Origin: Endotrypanum monterogeii
Taxonomy: Eukaryota > Euglenozoa > Kinetoplastea > Trypanosomatida > Trypanosomatidae
Assembly (NCBI GenBank): GCA_000333855.2
Contig: CM007346.1
Coordinates: 838,365 to 902,364 of the forward strand
Length of the DNA: 64,000 nt
Reading direction: 5' to 3'
The notes beneath the pieces are model-generated. The model searched no databases and was not told the DNA's origin. It saw nothing but the letters and a program-made list of their open reading frames with translations. Below are positions 48,986 through 60,200 of this stretch, piece by piece (within the stretch, counting starts at the first letter, position 1; every line of letters starts with the position of its first letter). The position numbers were made by a program, and so were the translations under genes.

Positions 48986-49443
48986 GTCGTTCACCAACGA
49001 CCACAGCGAAACAAACAACAACAACAAAAAAAAACATATTATAAAAAAAAGGAAAGCTGTCGCTTGCGATACGTTTCGCTTCAATCCTCTTTTCGTTTTC
49101 CCCTCTGGGATAGTCCTGTCGATTTTTTCTCTCGGCTCTATCTCATCTCCCCTTGTATGTGCGTGTGCGTGAGTGTGTTGACCTCACCCCTCTTTCTTCC
49201 CCAAGACGTCTGTCGGTGTATGCGAGTGTGAGGATTACCAATCAGCAGAGTAGTGGTTGTCATCATCTCTCCTCAAGGAGTCGCCATCGCCATACTTTCT
49301 CGCCGCTCGAGTAGTGCCGAACAGCGCAGTGGTTTACGTTTTCTTTTCTCCCCTATCGCTCATATTCTTGCGTCGCCTTTGTGGCTCTCGACATTAGCAT
49401 TCTCACAGCTGTGCTGTGTGAGTTCTGCACTGACGGACGGACC
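48211..49443. other. intergenic region and SLY1 leader
   Basis: No supported gene. Poly-T near 48469-48480, a CA run at 48951-48983, an A-rich patch at 49025-49050 and a pyrimidine-rich leader to about 49395. Confidence 0.6.
49330..49397 (+). promoter_or_regulatory. predicted spliced-leader acceptor for SLY1
   Basis: Pyrimidine-rich stretch (about 49337-49392) ending at ATTAG with AG at 49396-49397, 47 bases before the ATG. Confidence 0.5.
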
Positions 49444-51516
49444 ATGTTCACGACATCCGTCTCTCTCACGGGTGGCGGGCCCTCAGCTCACCCACACGGC
49501 AGCGTCTTTGCAAGCAAACCAGGGGAGGCTGCTGAGAGGCCGCAACACGGTCACTATTGGCTTCGTCAACGTGAGATGGCTGTGCTGTCGGAGATGATCA
49601 AGATGGCTCTTCCCCTCGACGCGGAGGGAAATCCGGTGGCGGAGCCGTACTCCACTGCTGCTGCCGCGTCTCCCGAGCCAGTCATCACTACATGGCGTCT
49701 TCTCATCTTCGACGACTGGGGTCGTGACATCATTGCGCCGCTCCTCAAGGTTGGCCAGTTGCGTGAGATGGGTGTCACGCTCTACCTGCATATCGGCACA
49801 GAGCGCGACCCGGTCCCGGGGGCTCCGGCAATCTATTTTTGTGCACCGACTGAGGAGAACATCACCCGCATCGCAAGCGATTGTGCACAAAGCCTATACG
49901 AATGGGTCTACATCAACTTCACGACCCAGATCCCTCGCCCGCAATTGGAGTCTCTGGCGCAGCATCTTAGCGCTTCACCGCTACAGTCGATCCGGCACAT
50001 ACGCGTATACGACCGAACGTTGAGCTACGTAGCCTTGGAGAACGATCTCTTTTCTCTCATGCTGAACAACTCTTTCCCACTTCTGAACAATACGAGCACA
50101 AAAGATGAAGAAATCGAGGAACACCTTAACCAGGTCGTCCTAGGCATTTCACACGTTTGCTTGTCGCTGCAGGTTCTTCCCATCCTGGTGCACTCCCGCT
50201 CGGGTGCTGCAGCGGAGGTCGCGCGCCGACTTTCCTTGCGGCTGAACGATGCGTTGAGCGACCGGCAGCTGACACCAGCACCTTCCTCGGTCTTGGGACG
50301 ACCAATGCTGCTTATTGTTGATCGTTCCAGTGACCTTGCAACAGCGCTACACCACCCATTCACGTACCGCGGGCTTCTTGTAGAGATTGGTGGCATGAAG
50401 CTCAACAAGTGCGTTATCACCACACCGGACGGAAAGTCGGAGGCGCTAGAGTTGGACCCCGACAGGGATGAGGTCTACCGTGAGAACGCCAGTCTCGAGT
50501 TCGGTGAAGTTGGCGGCAACATCGAGTCCGCTCTTCGTCGCTACAAGGAGGAATATGCTGCGTTGGCGCAAGAGGCACCCGTCGGTGCTGGTGGGATGAT
50601 GGATGACAACGGTGATGGCAGCGACATGTCGAAGCTGCTGGCAAGCGCGCCGGCGTTGGCAGAGCGGAAGCGCTACCTTGACGCCCACACCAAGCTTGCC
50701 TTCAGTTTTCTTGGCAAGATTCGCTCGAGGCACCTGGATCACTACCACGGTGTCGAGCTTGCTGTTCTTCGACAGGAAGGTCTTGACGAGGAGGAGTTCC
50801 GCAACTTGCTAACCAACGGCCTCGGCACCACAGAAGACCGGCAGCGGCTATATCTCATTGCGTACCTGATGTGCACAAAGGAGGAGGAGATGCGCCAAGT
50901 GCAGAGCCACGAGAGCGCCGTCAGCGATGGGGATGCAGGCTTTCCAGCTCTTGCATATCTGAAGCATCTGCGGAGCTGGTCTCTCAGAACTGATAGCTCC
51001 AGTGCCGCGCAGTCGAGCCACAGTCAGAGTTTTGGTTGGGGCTTCGCGCAGCACATCGCGCAGCACATCGCGAGCTCCCTAGGAAGCAAGTCGGAGACGA
51101 TGCTCCCGCTCACCAAGTTGGTGGACGCGCTGATGCATGATGGTAGCAGCAGCGTGCCAAGCGCAGCGGGCAACAGTGGAACAAGCGGTCTTGGTGCCCC
51201 GTACGGCAGTCCGACGAGTACGGGGTTTCCTGGAAGCAATGGCAGTGCCGCTGGAAGCTTCCGTGCCAAGTTAATTGATAGCGTCGACGCCTACGACCCC
51301 CGCACGAAAAAGTCGATGGATTTGCACGAAGCGGTCTTCTCGCAAGCGATCGTCTTTGCCCTCGGTGGTGGTACTGTGGCAGAATACGATAACCTGAAGA
51401 TGTGGGAGGCAACCAAGCCACGCAAGTCAGTGATATATGGCTGTACCTCAGTGGTTTCTGGCGAAGACATGCTCCGGCAGCTGACCCTCTTGGGTGTGTC
51501 ACAGAAGCTGCAGTGA
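49444..51516 (+). CDS. SLY1: SLY1-type SM protein (ER-Golgi SNARE regulator)
   Basis: 690 residues from ATG 49444; an upstream in-frame extension starts only at GTG. Domain 1 carries WRLLIFDDWGRDIIAPLLKV and VTLYLHIGTERDPVPGAPAIYFCAPTEENI. The central signature is LLIVDRSSDLATALHHPFTYRGLLVE (D293, R294), with the His-Pro-Phe-Thr-Tyr run expected at this site in SM proteins. The pattern LNKCVITTPDG after it, and the Y-A-A-L-A-Q element, fit Sly1. The C-terminal SM element is AIVFALGGGTVAEYDNL, then YGCTSVVSGEDMLRQL. Sly1 acts with the Golgi syntaxin Sed5 in ER-to-Golgi and intra-Golgi fusion. A Ser/Gly-rich insert lies at about residues 560-605. The SM family is certain, the Sly1 branch probable. 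Confidence 0.88.
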   Translation: MFTTSVSLTGGGPSAHPHGSVFASKPGEAAERPQHGHYWLRQREMAVLSEMIKMALPLDAEGNPVAEPYSTAAAASPEPVITTWRLLIFDDWGRDIIAPLLKVGQLREMGVTLYLHIGTERDPVPGAPAIYFCAPTEENITRIASDCAQSLYEWVYINFTTQIPRPQLESLAQHLSASPLQSIRHIRVYDRTLSYVALENDLFSLMLNNSFPLLNNTSTKDEEIEEHLNQVVLGISHVCLSLQVLPILVHSRSGAAAEVARRLSLRLNDALSDRQLTPAPSSVLGRPMLLIVDRSSDLATALHHPFTYRGLLVEIGGMKLNKCVITTPDGKSEALELDPDRDEVYRENASLEFGEVGGNIESALRRYKEEYAALAQEAPVGAGGMMDDNGDGSDMSKLLASAPALAERKRYLDAHTKLAFSFLGKIRSRHLDHYHGVELAVLRQEGLDEEEFRNLLTNGLGTTEDRQRLYLIAYLMCTKEEEMRQVQSHESAVSDGDAGFPALAYLKHLRSWSLRTDSSSAAQSSHSQSFGWGFAQHIAQHIASSLGSKSETMLPLTKLVDALMHDGSSSVPSAAGNSGTSGLGAPYGSPTSTGFPGSNGSAAGSFRAKLIDSVDAYDPRTKKSMDLHEAVFSQAIVFALGGGTVAEYDNLKMWEATKPRKSVIYGCTSVVSGEDMLRQLTLLGVSQKLQ

Positions 51517-52540
51517 TTCAATTCGCACAATGTTTTGGAAAAGGAATCCCGTCGAATGAGAAGAAAAAAAGGCTGTGTATGATTTTTTTTTTTTGTCGTG
51601 GGCTCATACTGGTCTGATTGCGCATGTAGGGTCATCTTTCCATCGTGTTGGGTGCGGTGACATGCGCAGCCGCCTCTACATGCGTGTGGTACCTTGTTTC
51701 CCTCCGCTCTTCCATGTTCGTGCTCGTCATCACGTAAGTAGACGCATGGGAGTGTAATTATCGCCTGCCTTACCCGTGCTTCATACTCTCCCTCCTCTCC
51801 ACCCACGAGTGAACTGCGTCATCTGTGCCTATGCCATCGGCCTAACGCTTGGCTCACTTCTTTCCCCTCTCCCTTCACTGCCACCACAGCGTGGGAATCG
51901 GGTAGCGCATACGAGTCTACAGGCATTAAACTCATCTGTTTGTTATCCAGACTAAAGGTCTTCCACTGAGAAAACACAACGAGGGCCGAGAACGCCGTTT
52001 CCCTGCTGCCTTCTCGCCTTCGAGTCTCTCCCCCAAACGAAATCGCTGCTCATATTCATCTGTGCATGGATGTGTGTGCGGATATTCTGGCCTTTGCCTC
52101 ACCCTTGTCGTGACTCTTTCCCCATTTTTCCATCTTTTTGCCTACTTCATTGATTGGGGGTTTTCTGTGCCTCGCTCCGCGCGCGTGTGTGTGTGTGTGT
52201 GTGTGTGTGTGGTGGTGGGCTTCTCACGATTAACGACTTCCGTATCGTGCTGCGTTTGCGCCATTCCTCACTCTCACACCTGCAAACTCTCCGACACACA
52301 CGTTCATACACACACACACAAATATATATATATATATATATATATAAATATACATATACATATACATATTTATCTACAGTATCATTCACCTACTGCGCAG
52401 CTTCCACATTTTTTCCTTCAACTTTATCTCTTCAACAAAGTTTTCCTCATTTCCCCCCTTTTTTCTCCCTCTATTTGGTACACAACAACACGACGACATC
52501 AGAGGGGTGTGGAGAGCGCCGTGCGGTGGGGGAATCAAGG

Positions 52541-52677
52541 GAGTAAAGCGCGTACACACACACACATATATATATAATATATATTATATATATATTATAT
52601 ATATACGTTTATATATCTATATGTGTATGTATATATATATGTATACGTATATATATACATCTATACATACACACACA
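52541..52677. repeat. complex CA/TA microsatellite with inverted-repeat character
   Basis: About 135 bases made almost only of TA, TATATAAT-type and CATA units, bounded by CA runs. Palindromic AT stretches could extrude hairpins or act as a matrix-like unwinding element. Only composition supports this. Confidence 0.8.
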
Positions 52678-54125
52678 GAGACGGATACAACACATCTATG
52701 TATACATTGAGAGAGGGGGTTGAACAGAGAAAGAGATCCGCCTTTCTAAACGCCCACTGATCTCCCGACGCACTTCGGATTTTTAAAATTTTGTTGGCTT
52801 CCCCCCCCCCTCCCATTTCCCTTTTTCTCCCCCCGTGTCTGTTTCTGTGTGTTTGTTTTTGTCTTGCTCTCGGATTGTCAGCTTTCGTTGGAGGAGACGC
52901 TCAGCTTTTGATACGCACCTCTGGGTATACAAGACGGCAGAGACAGGCTCCAGTGGGTTTTTTCTTGTGTCCACGCAGCCCTGTTTGTATTTGATTATAT
53001 ATATTGTATACCCCTCAGAGCGAGTCTCGGGACTAGCGATTTGATTTATTCACGACTGATTGCTGAAGACTTCCTCTTGACCTGCGTATCGCCCACTCTC
53101 TCTACTGGCGCACTTCGCGGCAAAGTCCCCCTCGCCTCTTTCCGCTCACATTCTGTTCTGTTTTTTTATTCCCATTTGACCAGTGCAACTTGTCTCTACC
53201 ATTCACCTCCATCCACTTCCATCTACCTCCCCCTTTCCCCCACCGGCACGCCCCGTGTGTGCGCCAGACAATTCTTTTCCTGTTTGTTGTGTGTGCGTGA
53301 TTGTCTCTCATTTCCTGTCCATCTGCTCCCCTGGCTCTCCATACTTCAGTCTTTTATTTCGTGCTAACTGCGGTGGTGAGGTCGTTTTGGCGCGTGGGTT
53401 TATGTTCACGCAATAATTTTTCTCTGCGGCTGTTTGCTGTTTGTTTGGTGAGTAGTGTGTGTGTGTGTGTGTGTGTGAAGTGGTACCGTTTTCACTCTTC
53501 TAGAAAAAAAAAAATTGGTGGGGGGCATCCATTTCTTCTTGTTTTCGTTGTCAGCAGGCAGCTCCTTTTTTTTGCCGACCGTATGAGTGCTTTCTGAGGC
53601 TTCTCTCTCTCTCTCTCTCTCTCCTTCCCTGTGGACATCTACGGTCATATCGGAACGACAAGTGTTGAGCTTTTGATTTCCCCCTTCCTCGGTGGACTCG
53701 AATCCCTCCTCCACCTTCTTCTTATTGCCTGTGAGCGAATCAATACTGTTAACGCCACTGTGTATGCGCGCCCGCGTGCGTGTGTGTGCGTGCTGTGCCA
53801 GCACGTGATAAGGGTCCCTGTATCTTGTTTCTTTCCTCTTTCACTTTCGTGCAGTTGTATTTTTCTTTTTAGCAAATTATATTTTGCGTGTGTGCACTCG
53901 TGAGAGTGTGTGGGGTTGCTTGCTCTTCTCGTCTCATTCGTCTGCTTTCGCCCTCGCTTTCTGTTCAAGAGACTCCGCCTACTCCCCTCCCCCTCCCTCT
54001 CCCTCCCTCTCTTCTCCCCACACCGAGCGCTTTTCTTTTAATTTTTTTTTTTTGCCATTTCCGCTCACTTTTTCATTTGCTCTGTATTGCAATCGACTCC
54101 AGACATATTTTACTGTATCACACTT

Positions 54126-54171
54126 TCTCATCGTTCCATTTTTCCTTCCTTCCTGTGTGTGTGTGTGACAG
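54126..54171 (+). promoter_or_regulatory. predicted spliced-leader acceptor for giant gene
   Basis: Pyrimidine tract at about 54126-54152, a TG run, then ACAG with the AG at 54170-54171, 126 bases before the ATG. Confidence 0.5.
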
Positions 54172-54296
54172 AGAGTTTTATCCTCTGAGAGGAAGCCTCA
54201 GTTTTCTCCACCACCTCGAGTACAGGATAGTGTGTGGCTCCACAACATACACATCTTATACGACCAAGGAATTGGAGATATTGGCGGGAGACGAAG

Positions 54297-57200
54297 ATGG
54301 AGTCGCCTTCTCACTCGTCACCTGCAGTGGGCAGTGTGCAAGCGTGTTTCGAGTCCAGTGCAGCGATTTCTACGTGCCGCGTGGAGGAAATCATGTCTAT
54401 GCCACCTGATCACTTGGCACGAGTTGCCTGGCCGCTGCTAACGAATGCGCAACGTGTTCTGTCCATGAAGGATTTCTATTTCACCCCTCCCATCCGCGTA
54501 AGTACGTCGCCACGGGCAACGGAGGGCGTCTTCGCCGGTGGAATCGAGAAGTGCGTGACGGAGCTGACAGAGAATCTGTCTCAGGTGCGGTATGGTGAGA
54601 CTCCCCTGTCCACTGCGCAGTTGCGTGCTGCTGCATTGGGTTATTTCATAGGTGTATCGCCCTCATCGCGAGAGACGCTCCAGACGTCCTCGCCCTGCGC
54701 TGGTGCTGCGGCTTCCGGGACCGGCGCACAGGGAGCGCAGGCCGTCGATTATCCAATGTGTAAGACGGAGCCATTTTCTTATCAACCAGCTCTCGCCTTG
54801 TCAGATATATTTGAGTTCGCCATCCAGTCGCTCCCGGAGGCATCAGAAAGGGATTTGGGTGATATCACAAGTGGTGGCGGGCCAGTAGGGACCTTGCCTA
54901 GCACATCGCGCATCTACATGAGCACCAGCGCTCTCACATACCCTATGGAGAGTGTCTCCGGGGCTGCGGCTGGAGCGGGTGCCACAAGTATTGGGGGTGC
55001 GCCAAGACATGCTGCGGCTATCCAGCTAGGCAGCCACAATAGGGGAGACAAAGGTACAGCAAATACACAGGGCAGCGCGACAGCTGTTTCGGGAGAGCAT
55101 CTGCAAGGCGATGCTCACTCAAAAACAGCGACAACGGCGGCAGCGACGGCCACTACCGGGAAGAGCAAGCAGACCACCGCACGTACCACAGGCAGCAGCA
55201 CCGTCAGCTATGGGAGCGATGATGCCAGTGATCGTGAGAACTACGAGCGGAAGACGCGCCGGTCTTTCGCAGAACAGGTAGACGTGCAGTGGGAGTCGGT
55301 GGTAGGGAACGTCCTCATACCGGACGGCTGCGCAGGCTACAGCGCCAGTGGAACCGCTTCTGCCTCCGCTGCGTCTCCGCTGTCCGAGGGAAATGGAGCT
55401 CTGCTGCGTCAGAAAATTTTACGCACAGCTGTGGTATTGTGCAGTCGTGCCCCCACTTGTGCAGAAGCGGGTCACTCGCTCGCGTGTTTGCTAAAGCACG
55501 CCTTGCGCGCTGTCTCAGCGACTGACGCTATTCGAGGCGCGGACGGTGGCGCTGTTTCCGCCCCTGTTCTACAACCTCCGCTGTCGTCATCGGCGTACCA
55601 CCACCAGAGAGCGCCTCCTCAGCCAACACAACGAGCAGCAGCTGCTCAACCCATGGAGAAGCGAGAGACACGCGGGATGGTTAAGCAGAGTCTTTCGTCG
55701 ATAGGTGTTTCCTCTCATCACCAGCATACGTCTCTCGCGCAGCAGCAGGCTGCTTTGTGGGTAGAGGTGGTGCTACCGTTGCTGCATCTTGTGCCCCTTG
55801 TCGAGTGGTCGCATGATACATTGATGGAGCTGGGCCAGATATTGGAGACGGTGACACCATCTGTGCCTGCAAAGCTGGTGGCCTTGGCTCAGCAGCAGCA
55901 GAGAATGCAGCAGCAGCAACAGCATGAGCAGCGACCACGCAGCAGAAAGGAAGGGGGGTTCGGTGCCGGTCATGTCGTGGGTTTCCATCGCTCTTCACAA
56001 GGACGGAAAAAAGACCACTCCGTCTGCGCCCGCACCGCGGAGACGTCTGCCCCGGCACCCGTCGGTGGTGGAGGTGCTGCGGAGGTGGTAAAATTTTCCA
56101 TACGCGTTCCGTTTGAGATTGGCTTCTCAGTCCCTTCGGTGATGGCGAAGGATCGCTCCTGCAATATCGCTCACGAATCAGCCACCACAGCAGGCTCGGG
56201 CCCCGACGCAATGCAAAGCGACATCGCTGGGTCCAGCTTGACCGATCCTGCAGCGCCGGTGCTGAACACAAGTGAAAGCCGTCCGAGTACCGGAAATCGT
56301 TACCCATCTTATCCGTCCTCGGCATTTCACGAGGTGCCTGAAATCCACGACAGCACCGACCACCCCGGCGCAGTGGCTGTAACGGGCGAGACATATGTTG
56401 TTGATGAGGACCATGAAGAAAACGAATCGGTCGATGTGGAGACAGAGGGTGAGGACGTGTACGACGAAGGATCCACCACCGCGTCCACCACCACCACCAC
56501 CACCACCGCGACGAGCACGTCATCGCCAAGCAGGAATGTTCGCGACAGCGCTCTGAATGTTTCCGAAAGCAGCCACGAGAACGACGACACCGATGGCACG
56601 GGCCAAGCCGATGAAGCCGAATGCTTAACGGTCAGCAGTGCGCATGAAAACTTTGATGCTCTTCCCTGTCGCCGTCGCCGGACACGGATGATAGAGCTGT
56701 GTTTGCCATATGCCACACGTGTGTCGGTGGACATTATCGATAAAATGCAATGGGACCGTGCTTCACGCGGTCTCGATGTGTTTTTCCTGCCGCTGGAGAG
56801 CGATGCGTACTGCACAGAGAATTGCCCCCCTCCCCCTCCCCCTCCCCCTCCCGGGAAGTTTTCCCTTACGACTGCGTTACCCGGCGTGGCTGGGGCGCAC
56901 AGAACGGGCTCTGCATCCACCGCCACCTCTGCCAAGGAGGCCAGGAAGAGTATCCGGCTGCCTTTGTCTCTACAAAGCTTTAGGGAGGAGCACAGTAATA
57001 CAGCATTTTCGTATCCGGGCCCCTGCCGTGTCGTCATTACGAGCCTGCCGGAGGACTCGACGCACACACTATCTGGTGAGGTGTGCGCACAGCTGCAGCT
57101 TTCCATCGACACGCGGTGGTGCAACGAGTGGACCGTGGCTTTGTCTACTGCGCAGCGCTCCGTGGCAGTGCGACTCTTGGCGTGGATGGAGCAACGAGTG

Positions 57201-60200
57201 CACGTGAGCGGTGACCAGCAGCAGTCGCAACAGCGCCGCTGTCGGCTCGCTGGATCGCTCTTGCTGCGAGGGGGTTTGAAGACGATCACAGGCAGCGGCA
57301 TATCAGCACCGGACAGTTCGCAGGTAGCAACGGCAGAAGGCACCAGCAGCGCTCTCCACGTGCCTATTGAAGCAATCGCCACACCAGCGGTGACCGGTGC
57401 TGCTGCGTCTGGAACGGCGGCCGTTGCCTCACTGGTAGACCCCTTCATTCAGTCGCTCTACGAAATGTCGGTGACAGCGCTGCGTGGGCGGGTACGATGC
57501 TACGCAGTGCACGCGGACTGTGTCCGCGCTGTGCTTCTGGTTATTTCCCACGCGTTTCTCAATGACCGTGGCGGATACCTTCACGGGGACCCACTTACGT
57601 GGCGCTCACCGACTTGGTCGGATGCCGTGCGCCGTGTCAGCCTGGCTAGCACCACCGTGGGCAGCAGCAACAGTGGTGAGAACGCGCTGGAGGTGGCACT
57701 GTTCATTATGCGCAACGTTTCGTTTTTTTTCACCGCTTCCACTGTATCATCAACGCAAGTGGTGGATGCCGTGATCGATCTCTTCAGCATTCCCGGTATT
57801 ACTGTGACCGTTATCAAGTCAGCCCTAGAGGACCGCCGGCAACTCGGCAACACTCTCTGGGTGATTGTAGACCTCCTTACCAAGTGCTCAGCGACTTGGC
57901 GCTCCCCAAAGCACATGGCGTTGGTCAGCCAGGCAGTCCGGCGGCTTCTGCTTCTCGGATGCACAGGGCCTTCAGTCGTGGCCCAGAGCCATCAGGGATA
58001 TCTTTTCTCACACCACTTTGACGGTGGCACTAGTGTCGATGGATTCTCTGCGACCTCTGCGGCACCGGTAACTCTATCTGGTAGCATGTCTTCCCCAGGT
58101 ATTGCTGCTGCTGCTGGTCATTACCTCGGCGCGGTAAGCGGATGTGGCCGTGCCACCGAATCCAACCTCCGTCGCGGTGTGCATGCCCTTCTTTCGCAGC
58201 TGTTCCGACTTCTGCGCGCTTTGCTGCACCGCGTGCAGTCAACACAGGCCGCACCACATCGCTTCCTGATGGAGCCGTGGGAGTACGGTCCTTTCGCCGC
58301 CTTCACGGTGTCGCTGATGTCGACACCGATGGACGCGTCAGACGTGCAGGTCTGCGCTCCGCACTTTGCGGAAGTTGTGACGGGCTTGCTGCCGTCCTTC
58401 ACACGGCTGTCCCGCACGGAGTCGTTGTTGCTCACCAGCGAGACCGCTGAGCAGGAGTTCCTGGTTGAGGTGGCGAAGTATGTTCGAGGGCGAATGCCAT
58501 CTGCATCATCTCCATCTGGCGGATGCGGCTCCGCTGATCGAGATGGTGGTGGTGTTCTCGGGGACAGCGCAACACCCGCTTCTCGCGAGCAACATCTATT
58601 TCGGCGTTATCAAGAGACCGCCAACGGAAACAACGTGACGTGTATGAGCTCGGTACCGTCGACTTTGGGCGACGGTGGGGGCCTCTGGGACATCCCCCAA
58701 GGCACCGCGAGCGCATCATGGACCCCTGGGCATGTTCGAGTCGAGCTCTGGAGCGGCTCGGCCAGCGGATTCTTCATTGGGCTCGCTTCCGCAGACGTGC
58801 CCATCGCTCGCTGCGAGCCTGAGACGGACGCCAACGGCATTTACTTCATGGGTGACGGTACTGTGCAGTACGGGGATGTAACGCGCCGCCAGAGACGGCT
58901 GCCTCAGTGGCGCGCCGGCGATGTGGTTGAGCTGAGCTTTATTTTTGCGCATGGTGGCTGGGACGTCGTGATGGCACTCAATGGTGTTACCCTGACACGG
59001 CTGGCGCTTCCTCGGCGTGATTTCCGCCTCGTGGCCGCAAACCATCAAAGCAGCAAGTACACAGCGGGCCACAGCCATGAACACGTGCATGTGCTTTCAG
59101 TTACTCCCCTGCACAGTGGGGGGGTCAAATCCTCTGGGGGTGCAGCTCCACGCTCGCGTGCCCCAGGGCTTTCATCTCCGTCTTCTTTGGCGTCAGCTCC
59201 GGCCGACGTCCGTCTTTCACCCTTTGCGCGGCTGACCTTATTCGGTGTCTCTCTTTTTCTGGAGCTTGTTCTTCACTACCTCGTGCTGCGCAGCTCTCAC
59301 CACGCCCGTGCGGTCACCATTGCCACGGCCAACTCTGCTGCAGGGCAAACGGAGGGGCTCAGCTTGGTTCAGGCATGTACTGCCCCGCTACAGCACAGCG
59401 TGCAGCAATTGGTACAACTCCTCAATGAGCTTGCCATTACCGACAACAGCGGTACCGCTGGTGCTGAAGATGGGGACATGTATCATGTGAAGCGCACTGC
59501 AGCCCGAAATGTGACGAACGCAATGCTTCTCGACCTTGTTGTAACCTTATCCATTGCGGTACCAGCTTCTCCGGCGCTTCTTGCCACGCATGTTGATGTT
59601 CTCACTGCCGTCGCTGAGTGCGCAGCTGTTGCCCGCAAGACCCGCTCGGTGGCTTTGAGCGCACTGTACAACGCGATTTCGCAGCGTTCTGCCACTTCGG
59701 GCTGCGACGCCTCATCTACCTTATCGCCCTCGTCGGCGACAGCCACGGTTGCTGCGGCGCCAGTGACTGCGAATGCTGTGCGGCGCCTTTGGGTTGCCTG
59801 TCACCAGCTTGCATCCGTCAGCTCTGATTACCAGCCGCGGTTCAGCAGCGCGTCGGTTCCTTCGTCCTGTGTCACCGTGTTTGCGGGTGGTCGCAGGATT
59901 GAGCACAAGCGGACGGGGTCCAGCAGCACAGGTGGCAACGGCACCGCGTCCAGCAATGTTCGAAGCATGTCGTACGCCTGTAATCCGATTGATCTAAAGA
60001 ATCCTTCCACTCCCGATATCGTTCGTGTGTCGGTGAGAATTCAGCGCGGCTTCCAGTGTGAGACGCTGGGACGTTATTATTACTTCGGGTTGGTGGCGAA
60101 TAACGGGCTATCGCAGCTCTCCGCATCGAACGGCACCTTGGAATGTACCACCTACCCAGGTGAGCGGTCAAAGCAGCCCTGGTCGTATTATATCTCGGAC

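Larger units (their letters stand above)
51517..54296. other. long intergenic region upstream of the giant gene
   Basis: No supported gene in 2.8 kb, the longest ordinary spacer here. It is very pyrimidine-rich, with TG runs (52187-52210, 53455-53477, 54154-54168), a TA run (52322-52346), a C12 run near 52801, a CT run at 53603-53622 and several T runs. Open frames are short and repetitive. Confidence 0.6.

Noticed and set aside
55681..57448. Two minus-strand frames of 282 and 373 codons
   Set aside because: Both are opposite the giant plus-strand gene, are Ser/Arg/Pro-rich shadows, and all other genes are on the plus strand.
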